A stretch of DNA of 64,000 bases, taken from contig JAQMRL010000010.1 of assembly GCA_035578175.1 (NCBI GenBank), positions 31,364,784-31,428,783 on the forward strand, given 5' to 3'. The translations under genes were made by a program, and so were the position numbers. Shown here piece after piece: positions 55,798-64,000 of the stretch. The notes beneath the pieces are model-generated. The model had not been told where the DNA came from and did no database searches. It worked only from the letters and a program-made list of their open reading frames with translations. Numbering within the stretch: position 1 is the first letter of the stretch; every line of letters begins with the position of its first letter. The stretch comes from Catonia carolina. Taxonomy: Eukaryota > Arthropoda > Insecta > Hemiptera > Achilidae.

Positions 55798-56604
55798 TAA
55801 TCAAAAAAACTAAATGATTTCACTAATTCTACATGAAATTTTTTTTTATTTACTATTATTTAACTATATTTTTGTTTTATATTTTCCATTTAAAATGGTT
55901 CTAAAAAAAAAGGTTATTTTTTTCTTTTCTTCATTTTTTTTAAATTTAGTTGTACAAAAGAAAATTAAAAGAAAATTACCTTTTTTAGTGAGTATCCAAT
56001 CACAGCACCTTCGAACTTTACGCGTACACAATAGAAGAAAAACTCTGACGATCTTCTACACACACACGGCTGACCGGGGCGCTAATTACCGGCGTACGGA
56101 GGGGGGAAAACCAATCAAACTAGCCGTTACGAAAGACGTTGACAAACCGGCGTAAAACAAACGCGCCAATTGGCCGCAAAAAGTGCTGAAGTAACAGTAG
56201 GCCCCTCTACAAAAAGTACGTAGAGATGAAACTGAAAAACTGTTCCCAGGCTCTGGAATTGCAAAGTAAGGGCTTTAAACAGTGAGAAACGAAAATAGGC
56301 CTTTAGGCCTCCTTATTTCCCACGAGAAAATGCTATGTAAAAACATGTGTAATAAAACCAACTAGAATGAACTAATAAAACGTGATTTCTTTATGAAATA
56401 ATAAAAATTATTGAAAAGAAATACGTTATGTAAAATTACAAACTTTTATTCATAATAAAATAATATTTTTCTTCCTTAACGAATAAAGAAAAAAAACACC
56501 ATTTTAATTATTTTAGAAAGACAAAAATTTGATCAACTCCAAGGGTCTAGGGAGATTTCCAACAAAAGTCGAAAATTTGGAATAGTAAAGTCAAAAACTT
56601 TACA
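54535..56604 (-). repeat. 5' LTR (in element orientation) of the env-carrying element
   Basis: 2,070 bp, matching the left LTR except for one base in an A run and one A/G difference (GATAGAAGAATC versus GATAGGAGAATC) among the positions compared by eye. (TTA)n at ~55,764-55,797. It is followed by the GTCTG duplication. Confidence 0.93.
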
Positions 56605-56614
56605 GTCTGTGTGT

Positions 56615-56651
<37 letters not shown>

Positions 56652-57449
56652 TGTGTGTGCGTGTGTGTGTGAACAGAATATCTCAAGAACGGAACATCGT
56701 ACGAACTTGAAACTTGAAACTTAAGTTACATACCACTACCGGACGCGACACGAACATTTTCATCAAAATCGGTCAACCGGAAGTAGTAGTTTATTCGTAT
56801 AATTTTTCAGTTTTTTGCGATTTTCTCAAAAACTGGTCTTACGATTTTTTTTAAAATCGTCTATTTTACTCAATTTTTTATTCTCTACAAGATAGGGTAG
56901 GCGCCATGTTTGCTGAAATTCTCGGTGAGGCTGTTTTCACGTAAAAACGTTGTTTATTTTAAGATTACGGCTTTAATATAAATTTCAGCGCAAAAACTTA
57001 TATAATGAAAGTTGTAGAGAATTTAAAAACCTACAACTTCTGTTTCAAACATTTTTTTGTATAACGCTTAGTTTAGCGGTAATTTGCGATTTTCTGTTTT
57101 TTTTTCTCACGAAAACGTGAGAAAAATCGATTTTTTTAACATTTCGGTCTTAGTATGCATTTTACGACAAAAGTGTATATAATAAAAGTTATAGAAAATT
57201 AAAAGATCTACAACTTTTGTTTAGAGCATTTTTCTCTACAGAGCCTAGTTTAGCGTGAAAGCGTGATTTTCCGTATTATTAAGCCAAACTGAGTTCGATT
57301 GTCATTTTGCGTCATTCACTCATGATTAAAATAAGGTTATGTTTTTGAGGATAGTTTTTGTTTATTTCTAATATTTTATTAATAATGTTAGGTTTATTAT
57401 TAATCATTTGCATTGGCAAGAGAAAGTTGTGTGAGTGTTTCACACCAGA
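56605..57449 (+). mobile_element. Rep-B7, right piece
   Basis: Continues from the TG microsatellite (56,605-56,671) through CATCAAAATCGGTCAACCGG, GTAGGCGCCATGT and GGCAAGAGAAAGT to CACACCAGA. Together with 43,584-43,719 it forms one complete Rep-B copy. Confidence 0.9.
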
Positions 57450-57767
57450 TTTTTAACAATAAAAAAATTCTGCAGATGGATTCGACCCACCTATCTCTAC
57501 ATCTCCGCACACTAACGTTACAATTTCTCCAAACACACAATATGACGTACTTATAAAATTTACAATATGTAAATACAAACAAATTTATGTATTTTAAGCG
57601 AAAATACAGGTTAAAATGTATCAAAGTTGATATTGTTTTTAAGATCTAAATGTTTTCTAATGATTCCTAATTATAACAAGTCTTAATTTATTCGTGGGAA
57701 AAAATAATTAAAAACTACTGAAAATCAATGTTATTTCCCTATGGTTCGAATACCGTGGGACACCCGG

Positions 57768-58427
57768 TTTATGAATGATGAAAATCTTTTATCTTAAATA
57801 ACTTTCTTGTTGTATTATTTTTCCGCGAATAAAGCTGTCACATTTCAACAAGTGATTCTGAATAACAAACCCAATTCATTACGGTTTATAGTATCTTTAT
57901 AATACAGTTTGTGAAATAAGCGATCTACTTGTTTCCTGGCAGTAAACTGATGCTTAAGAACTTTATCGTTTCAAAGGCCAAATTGGAAGTACGCCATTTT
58001 ACTGAAACTGAATTTATTTTGAATTGCTAATAATTATTATTATTTGACTGAATGAATGAATTTAGTGTGACTTAATTTTACACACTAACTGTTGCTATTG
58101 AATTATTGATATACATTTGCATATTTCTGTGTAAATATTTGTCTGAATTTAAGTTTACGTCAGATTAAACATTTGCATACAAATTTCAATATTCATTTAA
58201 GTTTATTTCTTCTACATTAGATAGCGTATAATACTGTTGATTCCTGTTTAGAAAATCTACCATTTATATTAAAAATAATTAGGTTAAATCCTTTGTTCTG
58301 TACATAAATGTTAATCAGTTTTTATTATATTTTATAAATATTAAGTATAATAATTTCTGCAATTAAATTGCATTCAATTTATCCTTTTACTTTTTCTTTC
58401 CTCATATGAATATATTTTACCCATAAA
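57768..58427. other. AT-rich interval, nothing recognised
   Basis: No credible frame or repeat landmark. Confidence 0.4.
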
Positions 58428-58469
58428 AGGGTGATGGAGTGTTAAATTTTCACTCAATTTGTTAGTTTG
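58428..58469 (+). repeat. Rep-A, copy A18, 5' piece
   Basis: CCCATAAAAGGGTGATGGAG to CAATTTGTTAGTT; it is split here by a LINE tail. Confidence 0.7.
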
Positions 58470-58879
58470 CAATTTTATTTGTTTTAATTTGTTCAACATT
58501 ATTACAACCTTCCTGATGTAATGGACGAAGTCAGGCGTTTTAATAGAAAATATCAGGCAAGACTTGAAAGTCACGAAAATGAATTAGCCATAAATCTTCT
58601 AAACAATGCAGAAGAAGTTACGCGTCTGAAACGTTACCATGTTTTGGACTTGTCTGGAAGAGTTCAAATGTACAAAAAATTATAGTGAAAAGTATTCCAT
58701 ATTGTAAAATGTAAAATATCTTTGTACTTTGTAATTTTTTCTTTTAACACATGAGTAATTGATATAATGAAAGGTACTCAAAGTAATGAGGCCTTAACTT
58801 GTGATTTGTAAATTTAAAAGATTTGTTTTTAGTTTATTTTTTAAAAACTGATTGCAAATGTTACCTATTTAAACAAAAA
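58470..58879 (+). mobile_element. 5'-truncated jockey-type LINE inserted in Rep-A
   Basis: A plus-strand frame (58,506-58,685) ends a LINE ORF2: NLPDVMDEVRRFNRKYQARL, then HENELAINLLNNAEE, RLKRYHVLDL and a stop 10 codons later. The LKRxHVLDL ending is usual for jockey-clade polymerases. ~190 bp of 3' untranslated sequence and a TAAACAAAAA tail follow. It is flanked by TTGTTAGTT on both sides (58,461-58,469 and ~58,880-58,888), a 9-bp target duplication. No RT domain remains. Confidence 0.75.
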
Positions 58880-59226
58880 GTTGTTAGTTCCAGGGCTACA
58901 AAAAATAGTTCTGTTTCTTATCATAAGGTCAGCCAATTATATGATTGAACCATTTAAGAAAAGAAGAGGTAGAGGTGTAAAAGACCCCAGTCAGAGTTAT
59001 CTCCTCTGAAAGTAATAAATTTCATTATACAGCCAGATCCTGTGGTGAATTACGTGAAGTTGTCATTTTCAGGGTGGAAATTATATGCTTTTCAGTGGGC
59101 CCGGCATGCTGATAAGCATACTTTTAACACATTGAGGAAGGCAAGGTAAACCACTTCACTCCTCGTTGTACTTAGTAAAACCTGTACTGGTTCAAACCAG
59201 TCTTTCGGCTGATGACCTAAACAGCA
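58880..59226 (+). repeat. Rep-A, copy A18, remainder
   Basis: GTTAGTTCCAGGGCTAC to GCTGATGACCTAAACAGC; continues the 58,428-58,469 piece. Confidence 0.8.
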
Positions 59227-59236
59227 TGAATATGTA

Positions 59237-59660
59237 GTGAAGGAAAGGATTGTTTATGTCAATTTTTCGAAATCGAGTTTTCACCGGATATACACGTTTT
59301 CAAGCTCCCTGAACCCAAAAACACGTGTTTAGCGATTAGTCGGTCTGTGAACAATTATCTCAAGATCGGAATAACTTTCAAAGTTGAAACTTAAGTTAGT
59401 ACCATTAGGGAAACCGACACGAAAATTTTCATAATCGGTCAACTGGAAAAAGTAGTTTATTCTTGCAAGTTTCCACTTTTTGTGATTTTTTTTCTAAAAT
59501 TGGTTCTATGATTTTTTTTAAATCGCCTGATTTACTACATATTCTGTAGATAGGGTGAGCGGCGCGTTTGTTGAAATTCTTGAGGTAGCTGTGCATTCGT
59601 GGCAATTTTTTTTAAAGATAATAAGAGATGCCTTAATAAGCATTTTAAGGGAAAAGTATG
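59237..59660 (+). mobile_element. Rep-B8, decayed, interrupted by Rep-D3
   Basis: GAAGGAAAGGATTGTTTATG, TCGAAATCGAGTTTTCACCG, AACCGACACG and ATAGGGTGAGCGGCGCG are altered family landmarks. The TG microsatellite is lost. The copy continues at 60,477 (AATCACAGTTGTAGAAAATT) for ~50 bp. Confidence 0.65.
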
Positions 59661-60476
59661 TACCGGGTGATTATAAATTACACGGCAATATCTAGGGAAA
59701 TGATTCTATAGCTAAAATAAGAAAAATACTTCACATAAACGTAGGTTCGGAAATGCGCTGTTAGCGAGTTACGCCTGTCGAAAGATTTCGCCATGATTTC
59801 TGAGCAAACAGTGAAAAAAGTCACACTGAAGTTCTGAAAAGGTAAATCAAGGATAAATTTTTGTGATTTTCTATGGTTTTTAACCTGGGAAACTTTAAAA
59901 AATGATCCCCAGAACTTGTATTGCTTTTAGTTTTTAAGAAAAATACGTGAAAACGTTACAAAGTAGGGTTAGAAAATATCCTTTTTTTAAGTAAAATAAC
60001 GTTAAGTTGTAAATAAACAACAAAACGTTATTGAAAATTGTAGAGAATTTTATTCTAAAAAATTGTTATAAATAATATCTGAAAATTCAATTTATTAAAA
60101 AGTTTTGTTGGTTTCTTCGCAATTTAACAACGTTATTTTATGCTAAACTTAAAAAAGTGTAATTTATAATCCTACATTTCATGTTTTCTCGTAGTTTTCT
60201 TAAAAACTAAAAGTGATACAGTTCTGGGACTTATTTTTATTAATTTTTCCAGATTAAATACCATAAAAACAACTTAACTTTCTCCTTAATTTTACTTCTC
60301 AGAATTTCAGTATGTCTTTACATCACTCTTTGCCCAGGAATCATGGAAAAATCTTTCGCCAGGCATAATTTGCTAACGAAGCATTTCCGGGCCTGTGTTT
60401 ATATAAACGTTTTTCCTTATTTTTAGCTATAGAATGATCTCCCTAGAGATTGCCGTGCAATTTAGAATCACCCGGA
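59661..60476. mobile_element. Rep-D3, fold-back element inserted in Rep-B8
   Basis: Left end TACCGGGTGATTATAAATTA and right end complement (TTTAGAATCACCCGGAA). Arms pair for well over 100 bp: CACGGCAATATCTAGGGAAA with CCCTAGAGATTGCCGTG, and AAATGCGCTGTTAGCG with GCTAACGAAGCATTTCC. The centre also has inverted AACGTTATTTTA segments. No transposase. Confidence 0.75.
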
Positions 60477-60553
60477 ATAATCACAGTTGTAGAAAATTAA
60501 AATATTCATTGGTGAAAAAAGAAATTTTTCTTTTGTTTTTATGTTGTATAGTT

Positions 60554-60902
60554 TGTTTTTTAGGTCATCAGCCAAAAGGGTGGTTTGAACCTGTAGAGGT
60601 TTTACTTGGTAGAACTCTACCTCTCTATGAGGAGTGAGGTGGTATACCATGGGCCTTCCTCACTGAGTGGAAAAGCACGCTTATCAGCATGCCAGGCCCT
60701 CTAAAAAGCTCATATTTTCCACTCTGCAAATGACACCTTCACTTCATTCACCTCAGGGTCTGGCTGTATAATAAAATTTATTACTTTCTGAGGAGATAAC
60801 TTTGATAAGTGTATTTTACACTTCTACCTCTTCTGTTCTGAAATGATTCAGTCATTTAATTCGCTGACCATGTGATAAGAAACAGAACTATTTATTTTAG
60901 CT
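60554..60902 (-). repeat. Rep-A, copy A19
   Basis: TTTTTTAGGTCATCAGCC to AACAGAACTATTTATTTTAG; 5' truncated. It belongs to the same subfamily as A14 and A16 (ACCTGTAGAGGTTTTAC, CCACTCTGCAAATG). Confidence 0.8.
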
Positions 60903-61486
60903 CTGTTGTATAGTTTATAAAATTGTATTACAGGCCTTGGATTTATTGTAAGGTCGTGTCGTGACTTATTCGTGATAAGACCTAATTGTTTTTGTAATTT
61001 TCAGCTAGTCGATGTATTTAAATACTTATGAACGTTCATTTTAAGTTTTTCTTTTAATTTTCAATTAAAAGTACAAAGAACGGTTTCCCTTTTTTAAAAT
61101 TCCTTGTACTTTTTACTTTTTTAATATGAATGAAAAGTTAACTTTTTCAAAAATTATTTAACTCATTTTGTGTAATTTAAGTAATTGTTCGTTGTATTAC
61201 GATATTGTACTTTTCCAATGGTTTGTTAACATGAAAAGTTTTTAAAGTTCATTGTAATACCGGGGCGGAAAACTCTTTTAATTATTCAGTTTGTAAGGTA
61301 CTTAAACTCCTTCATTGATCGGCCTTTGTGATAAAAACTTATTTAATTGTTGAAAAACTTCTCTGATGATGTTTTGCAGGACTGTAAGTCTATTAATATT
61401 TTGCCTGTATTAATATCAATCCATTATCACTTTCTTGTTCAGTAATTGTTGTTGCTAAGAATATCTCTTGTGTATTTTATATTTTT
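60903..61486. other. AT-rich interval, nothing recognised
   Basis: No credible frame or repeat landmark. Confidence 0.4.
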
Positions 61487-61660
61487 ACTTTGTCTTGCTC
61501 TATATAAATACATAGGGAAGGAAAGTATTGTTTTCATGGTGATTTTTCACAGTAGAATTTTAAAATATCTCAAAAACGGAATATCGTACAACGTTGAAAC
61601 TTGGAACTTATATGTCCACAGCTCCGAGGAACCTAAATCGTAAACCGACCCTTACACTCG
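61487..61660 (+). repeat. Rep-B-related fragment
   Basis: ACTTTGTCTTGCTCTATATA, GGGAAGGAAAGTATTG and CTCAAAAACGGAATATCG match the start of Rep-B with the microsatellite region deleted. Its last ~45 bp (TATGTCCACAGCTCCG to CCTTACAC) recur inverted at 62,664-62,712. Confidence 0.6.
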
Positions 61661-61984
61661 CAAAAACACTGTTTGCTCAGGCAGGTTCGCAGGAACCTGC
61701 CTTACCTGCATTCTACATTTTCCAGTAGTGAGTCACCTACTTGGGGCTTGACTGCACTACTACCATTTTATTTTTAATTATTTTAAACAAAATTGTATGA
61801 TAGTTATCAAAGCCTACGTATTCCTTGAATGAGTCCAAACACGGTGTTATTGCGACAACTCTAAGCATTTCCTGTGTTATTTAATTTTATAAAAACGACA
61901 GTGTTAATCAAATATTATGTTTTGATAAGATTAACTGAATAAAATGTAATAATTGTTACATGTATATAAAAATTGGTTAAATTT
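61661..61984. other. Interval with no recognised gene
   Basis: It includes a short GGCAGGTTC / GAACCTGCC hairpin near 61,680-61,702. Confidence 0.4.
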
Positions 61985-62391
61985 GTTGTTGTTTAGGTCA
62001 ACAGCCGAAAGGCTGGTTTGAACCTGTAGAGGTTTTACTAAGTATAAACCAGGAGTGAGGTGGTTTACCTTGCCTTCCTCACTGAGTTGAAAGAGTATGC
62101 TTATCAACATGCCAGGCCCTCCGAAAAGCACTCATTCTCCATCCTGCAAACGACATCTTCACTTCATTCACCGCAGGGTCTGACTGTATAGTCAAATTCA
62201 TGACCCTCAGAGGAGATAACTCTGACTAGAGTCTTTTAAACCTCTACCTCTTCTGTTCTTAAATAGTTTAGTCGCATAATTATAAATTATAATTAACTGA
62301 CCATGTGATAAGAAACAGAACTATGTTTTTAGCCCTTGAACCAACAGATCGAGTGCAAATAATTTAACACTCCATCTGCCCGTTATGGGAA
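61985..62391 (-). repeat. Rep-A, copy A20, near full length
   Basis: GTTGTTGTTTAGGTCAACAG to CTGCCCGTTATGGG. Flanked by TTAAATTT on both sides (near 61,975 and 62,395), a probable ~8-bp target duplication. Confidence 0.8.
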
Positions 62392-62639
62392 TTTTTTAAA
62401 TTTATTAATATTATTGAACAACGGCAGTCAGAATGAAATCCAAAACCGGAAATGCCTAGAGTTATCACTATGACACCTTATTTGGATTCATTTTTCAAGG
62501 AATAATAAGTTGGTTTTGAATATTATTATACGATTTTAATAACTATAATTGTAACCAAAGTGGTAGTATTGCAGTCAAGTGCCCAATAGGTGACCAGTAC
62601 TGAGAATATAGAACACCGCTAAGGCAGGTATAGGGGTGC

Positions 62640-62664
62640 TGCGCGTGCGTGCGTGCGTGCGTGT
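62640..62664. repeat. (GCGT)n microsatellite
   Basis: GCGTGCGTGCGTGCGTGCGT following TGCGC, next to the inverted Rep-B-related sequence. Confidence 0.85.
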
Positions 62665-62712
62665 AAGAGTCGGTTTATGACGTAGGTCCACGGAGCTGTA
62701 GACATATTATAG
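62664..62712 (-). repeat. Inverted partner of 61,612-61,660
   Basis: GTAAGAGTCGGTTTATGACG, then TAGGTCCACGGAGCTGTAGACATA, is the near complement of the earlier segment. The two bracket ~1 kb including Rep-A copy A20. Confidence 0.7.
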
Positions 62713-63439
62713 TTACAACTAGGGGACCCGACTAACAAAGAGACTTATGTGCAAGTCGTACAATTGGTGGCAAGTAAAATATTTTTTTTTCATTCAGACT
62801 GTTTTCTCTGCTATAAGTGGCTATCCACTTCACCGTAAAATATTAGGTCGAAAAAACAATATTTTTGGGCATCTTCTGACCCAGATTCTGGGTTACGGCT
62901 TTGTTCTCCTTGAAACTGATATAAACCTTATTCCTATACCTTTCGTAAACGCCGTAAGTAGAGTTTAAAGTTAACTCCTTGTCACTTGTTTCTCTACGGA
63001 GGATTTTATCGGTAAATCTCATCTCATTCTGGACCTGTCTCCTTCTCTTTCTGCCGTATTCGCTCTAGACGTTCGTTGCCATGATGGCGCCTACTATCAT
63101 GTTAAAAGTATTTTGTAATCTATAGTATGTAAACCTAACTCCATGCTGAATTCGTCATGATTAATTAAAAATGTATATATTTAATTTAATTTTGCAATGT
63201 GCAAAGACAAAATAGTAAACACAATAAAAATGTGTACTAAATGAAAACAAAATGGCTGGTGTTAAAAAAGTGTTACTTGAGTTGAGGTGGACACCAGCCT
63301 GTGACGGTGCTCCAGAAAGTTAAAATTCTGTTAAATTACAATTTTTAATTAAATTTATGTACTAGTATTATATTTATGTATCATGTCTTAACTCCATCGG
63401 CGTTTCAATCGCCTTCGTGCGATTCCTGGTACATCAACC
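62713..63439. other. Interval with no recognised gene; possible remote Rep-B similarity
   Basis: GATGGCGCCTACTATCATG at ~63,083 resembles the Rep-B GCGCC landmark. A GGCTGGTGT/ACACCAGCC hairpin lies at 63,253-63,299. No gene. Confidence 0.4.
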
Positions 63440-63600
63440 GAATTAATTTTGCGAATAAACTACTACTTCCGGTTGACCGATTTTGATGAATCGTAGCTAA
63501 GAACACTCTCGATCAAATCACCTTTCAAATAAAAAAACTAAATCAAAATCGGTTCATCCGTTTGGCAGCTACGATGCCACAGCCCCCCCTCGTTTTTCGG
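63440..63600. repeat. Composite repeat fragment (Rep-B piece plus unknown repeat)
   Basis: GCGAATAAACTACTACTTCC GGTTGACCGATTTTGATGA is the minus-strand Rep-B segment. It joins directly to a sequence containing AAAATCGGTTCATCCGTTTG and GCTACGATGCCACAG, a type of string dispersed in insect genomes. GATTTTGATGAATCGTAGCT and its rough inversion at 63,545-63,585 suggest a fold-back. Confidence 0.5.
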
Positions 63601-63616
63601 TGGGGTACTAAAAATA

Positions 63617-63785
63617 GTGTCATTCGATTCCTCTTAAAGAGTAGATATAGAAGTTTTTGGGTTTGAAGTTCTAGTTTTGACCGCAAGTGGCTCAAAACCG
63701 GAAGTCAAGAAGTAAAATTCGGAATTTGGAAACAAAGATATCATTCAATTCCTCTTAAAAGAAGATACAGAAATCCGTAATGGTT
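63617..63785. repeat. Two-unit imperfect repeat
   Basis: TCATTCGATTCCTCTTAAAG at ~63,621 and TCATTCAATTCCTCTTAAAA at ~63,743 each lead into GATA(T/C)AGAA; spacing ~122 bp. Origin unknown. Confidence 0.55.
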
Positions 63786-64000
63786 TTTGCCATAAGTCAA
63801 AGGTAAGCCTTTTCAAAAATTGCCACCAGCTATGAGACTCGTTGTCAGCCACAGAATTTTTATACATACATCTACATCCATTGCTTCTTAGGTCTGCCAA
63901 CGTCTCTCTTCCATTTCAGAGCATACAATCGGGCTTTCGGAAATAACCGCTGTCTCTAACCTTCACGATTTTGTTCTACCTTTTCGTTCAAATTGTACGT
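63786..64000. other. Window end, nothing assigned
   Basis: TGTCAGCCACAGAATTTTTA, ACATCTACATCC and GGTCTGCCAACGTCTCTCTTCC vaguely resemble the arthropod repeat at 32,665, too weakly to call. Confidence 0.25.

Larger units (their letters stand above)
43720..56604 (-). mobile_element. Retrovirus-like LTR element with env but no recognisable gag-pol (12.9 kb)
   Basis: The element reads on the minus strand. LTRs of 2,069-2,070 bp begin TG and end CA and are almost identical. A 5-bp GTCTG duplication flanks the whole. The primer-binding site directly follows the 5' LTR and a purine tract directly precedes the 3' LTR. Env (46,476-48,395) lies in the usual 3' position. The 6.1 kb between leader and env should carry gag-pol but shows no zinc knuckle, DSG/DTG, YxDD or DDE-containing frame in six frames. 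Its minus strand is T-rich, unlike retroelement coding strands. By architecture this is a large non-autonomous retrotransposon derivative that retained env. The insertion split Rep-B7 at its TG microsatellite. A chance very large deletion and replacement in a single copy cannot be excluded without other copies. Confidence 0.88.
42982..57767. mobile_element. Outer TIR element (Rep-E) hosting Rep-B7 and the env-carrying LTR element
   Basis: The left end CGGGGTGTCCCACGGAATTT and the right end (…ATACCGTGGGACACCCGG) are inverted. Pairing continues inward for ~150 bp: GATTTTCATTAGTTAATCAT / CAGTAGTTTTTAATTATT, CCCACGAATAAAT, and GACTTGTTATAAT followed by AGGAATCATTAGAAAA. The original element was probably under 1.2 kb; everything from 43,584 to 57,449 is nested inside. 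Superfamily not determined. Confidence 0.7.

Noticed and set aside
62747..62968. 73-codon frame near the window end
   Set aside because: No motif, no conserved neighbours; lies in probable repeat-derived sequence.

Overview
The window is AT-rich eukaryotic DNA, almost certainly from an arthropod and probably an insect with a large, repeat-rich nuclear genome. This rests on four things: mariner fragments, tRNA-headed SINEs of the kind common in insects, LINE tails, and a retrovirus-like element whose envelope protein resembles insect errantivirus and baculovirus F proteins. I cannot name the species; a hemipteran is only a guess. I recognise no host protein-coding gene and no convincing functional tRNA gene anywhere in the 64 kb. 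The window is a densely nested field of transposable elements.

Region by region. (1) 1-10,100: a LINE tail inserted in a SINE-like repeat (Rep-A), two copies of the same rearranged mariner (3,307-3,872 and 6,882-7,808), a third unrelated mariner remnant (8,491-8,960), a tRNA-derived SINE with a clear target-site duplication, and inverted Rep-A pairs. (2) 10,100-30,000: mainly two families. Rep-B is about 0.95 kb with Helentron/HINE-like anatomy (short subterminal inverted repeats, a hairpin near one end, an internal TG microsatellite, T-run flanks). Rep-D is a family of fold-back elements with long inverted arms. This region also holds a piggyBac-like MITE with TTAA ends, a second TIR MITE and a perfect 62-bp palindrome. 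(3) 30,000-36,400: a templated-looking insertion with a 40-bp-arm hairpin, further SINEs, and a decayed LINE. (4) 36,387-41,901: a young Ty3/gypsy retrotransposon with near-identical LTRs and a CTTA target duplication. Its protease, reverse transcriptase, RNase H and integrase are largely intact, but gag is strongly reduced and two adjacent in-frame stops split integrase. A Rep-A copy sits inside its 5' LTR. (5) 42,982-57,767: a nest in which a TIR element holds a Rep-B copy, which in turn holds a 12.9-kb LTR-bounded element (43,720-56,604, minus strand). (6) 57,768-64,000: more nested Rep-A, Rep-B and Rep-D plus a jockey-type LINE tail.

The most interesting object is the 12.9-kb element. It has two nearly identical LTRs of about 2.07 kb beginning TG and ending CA, a 5-bp target duplication (GTCTG), a primer-binding site and a polypurine tract in the right places. 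It also has an uninterrupted 639-residue Env with signal peptide, furin-type site, fusion-peptide-like segment and transmembrane anchor. Yet the 6.1 kb where gag and pol should lie shows no recognisable gag, protease, RT or integrase in any frame. It looks like a recently mobilised, non-autonomous, env-carrying retrovirus derivative that would need Gag-Pol supplied in trans. That mechanism is inference; the structure is visible in the sequence.

Coordinates of repeat edges are by eye, usually good to a few bases where a target duplication is visible and to tens of bases otherwise.
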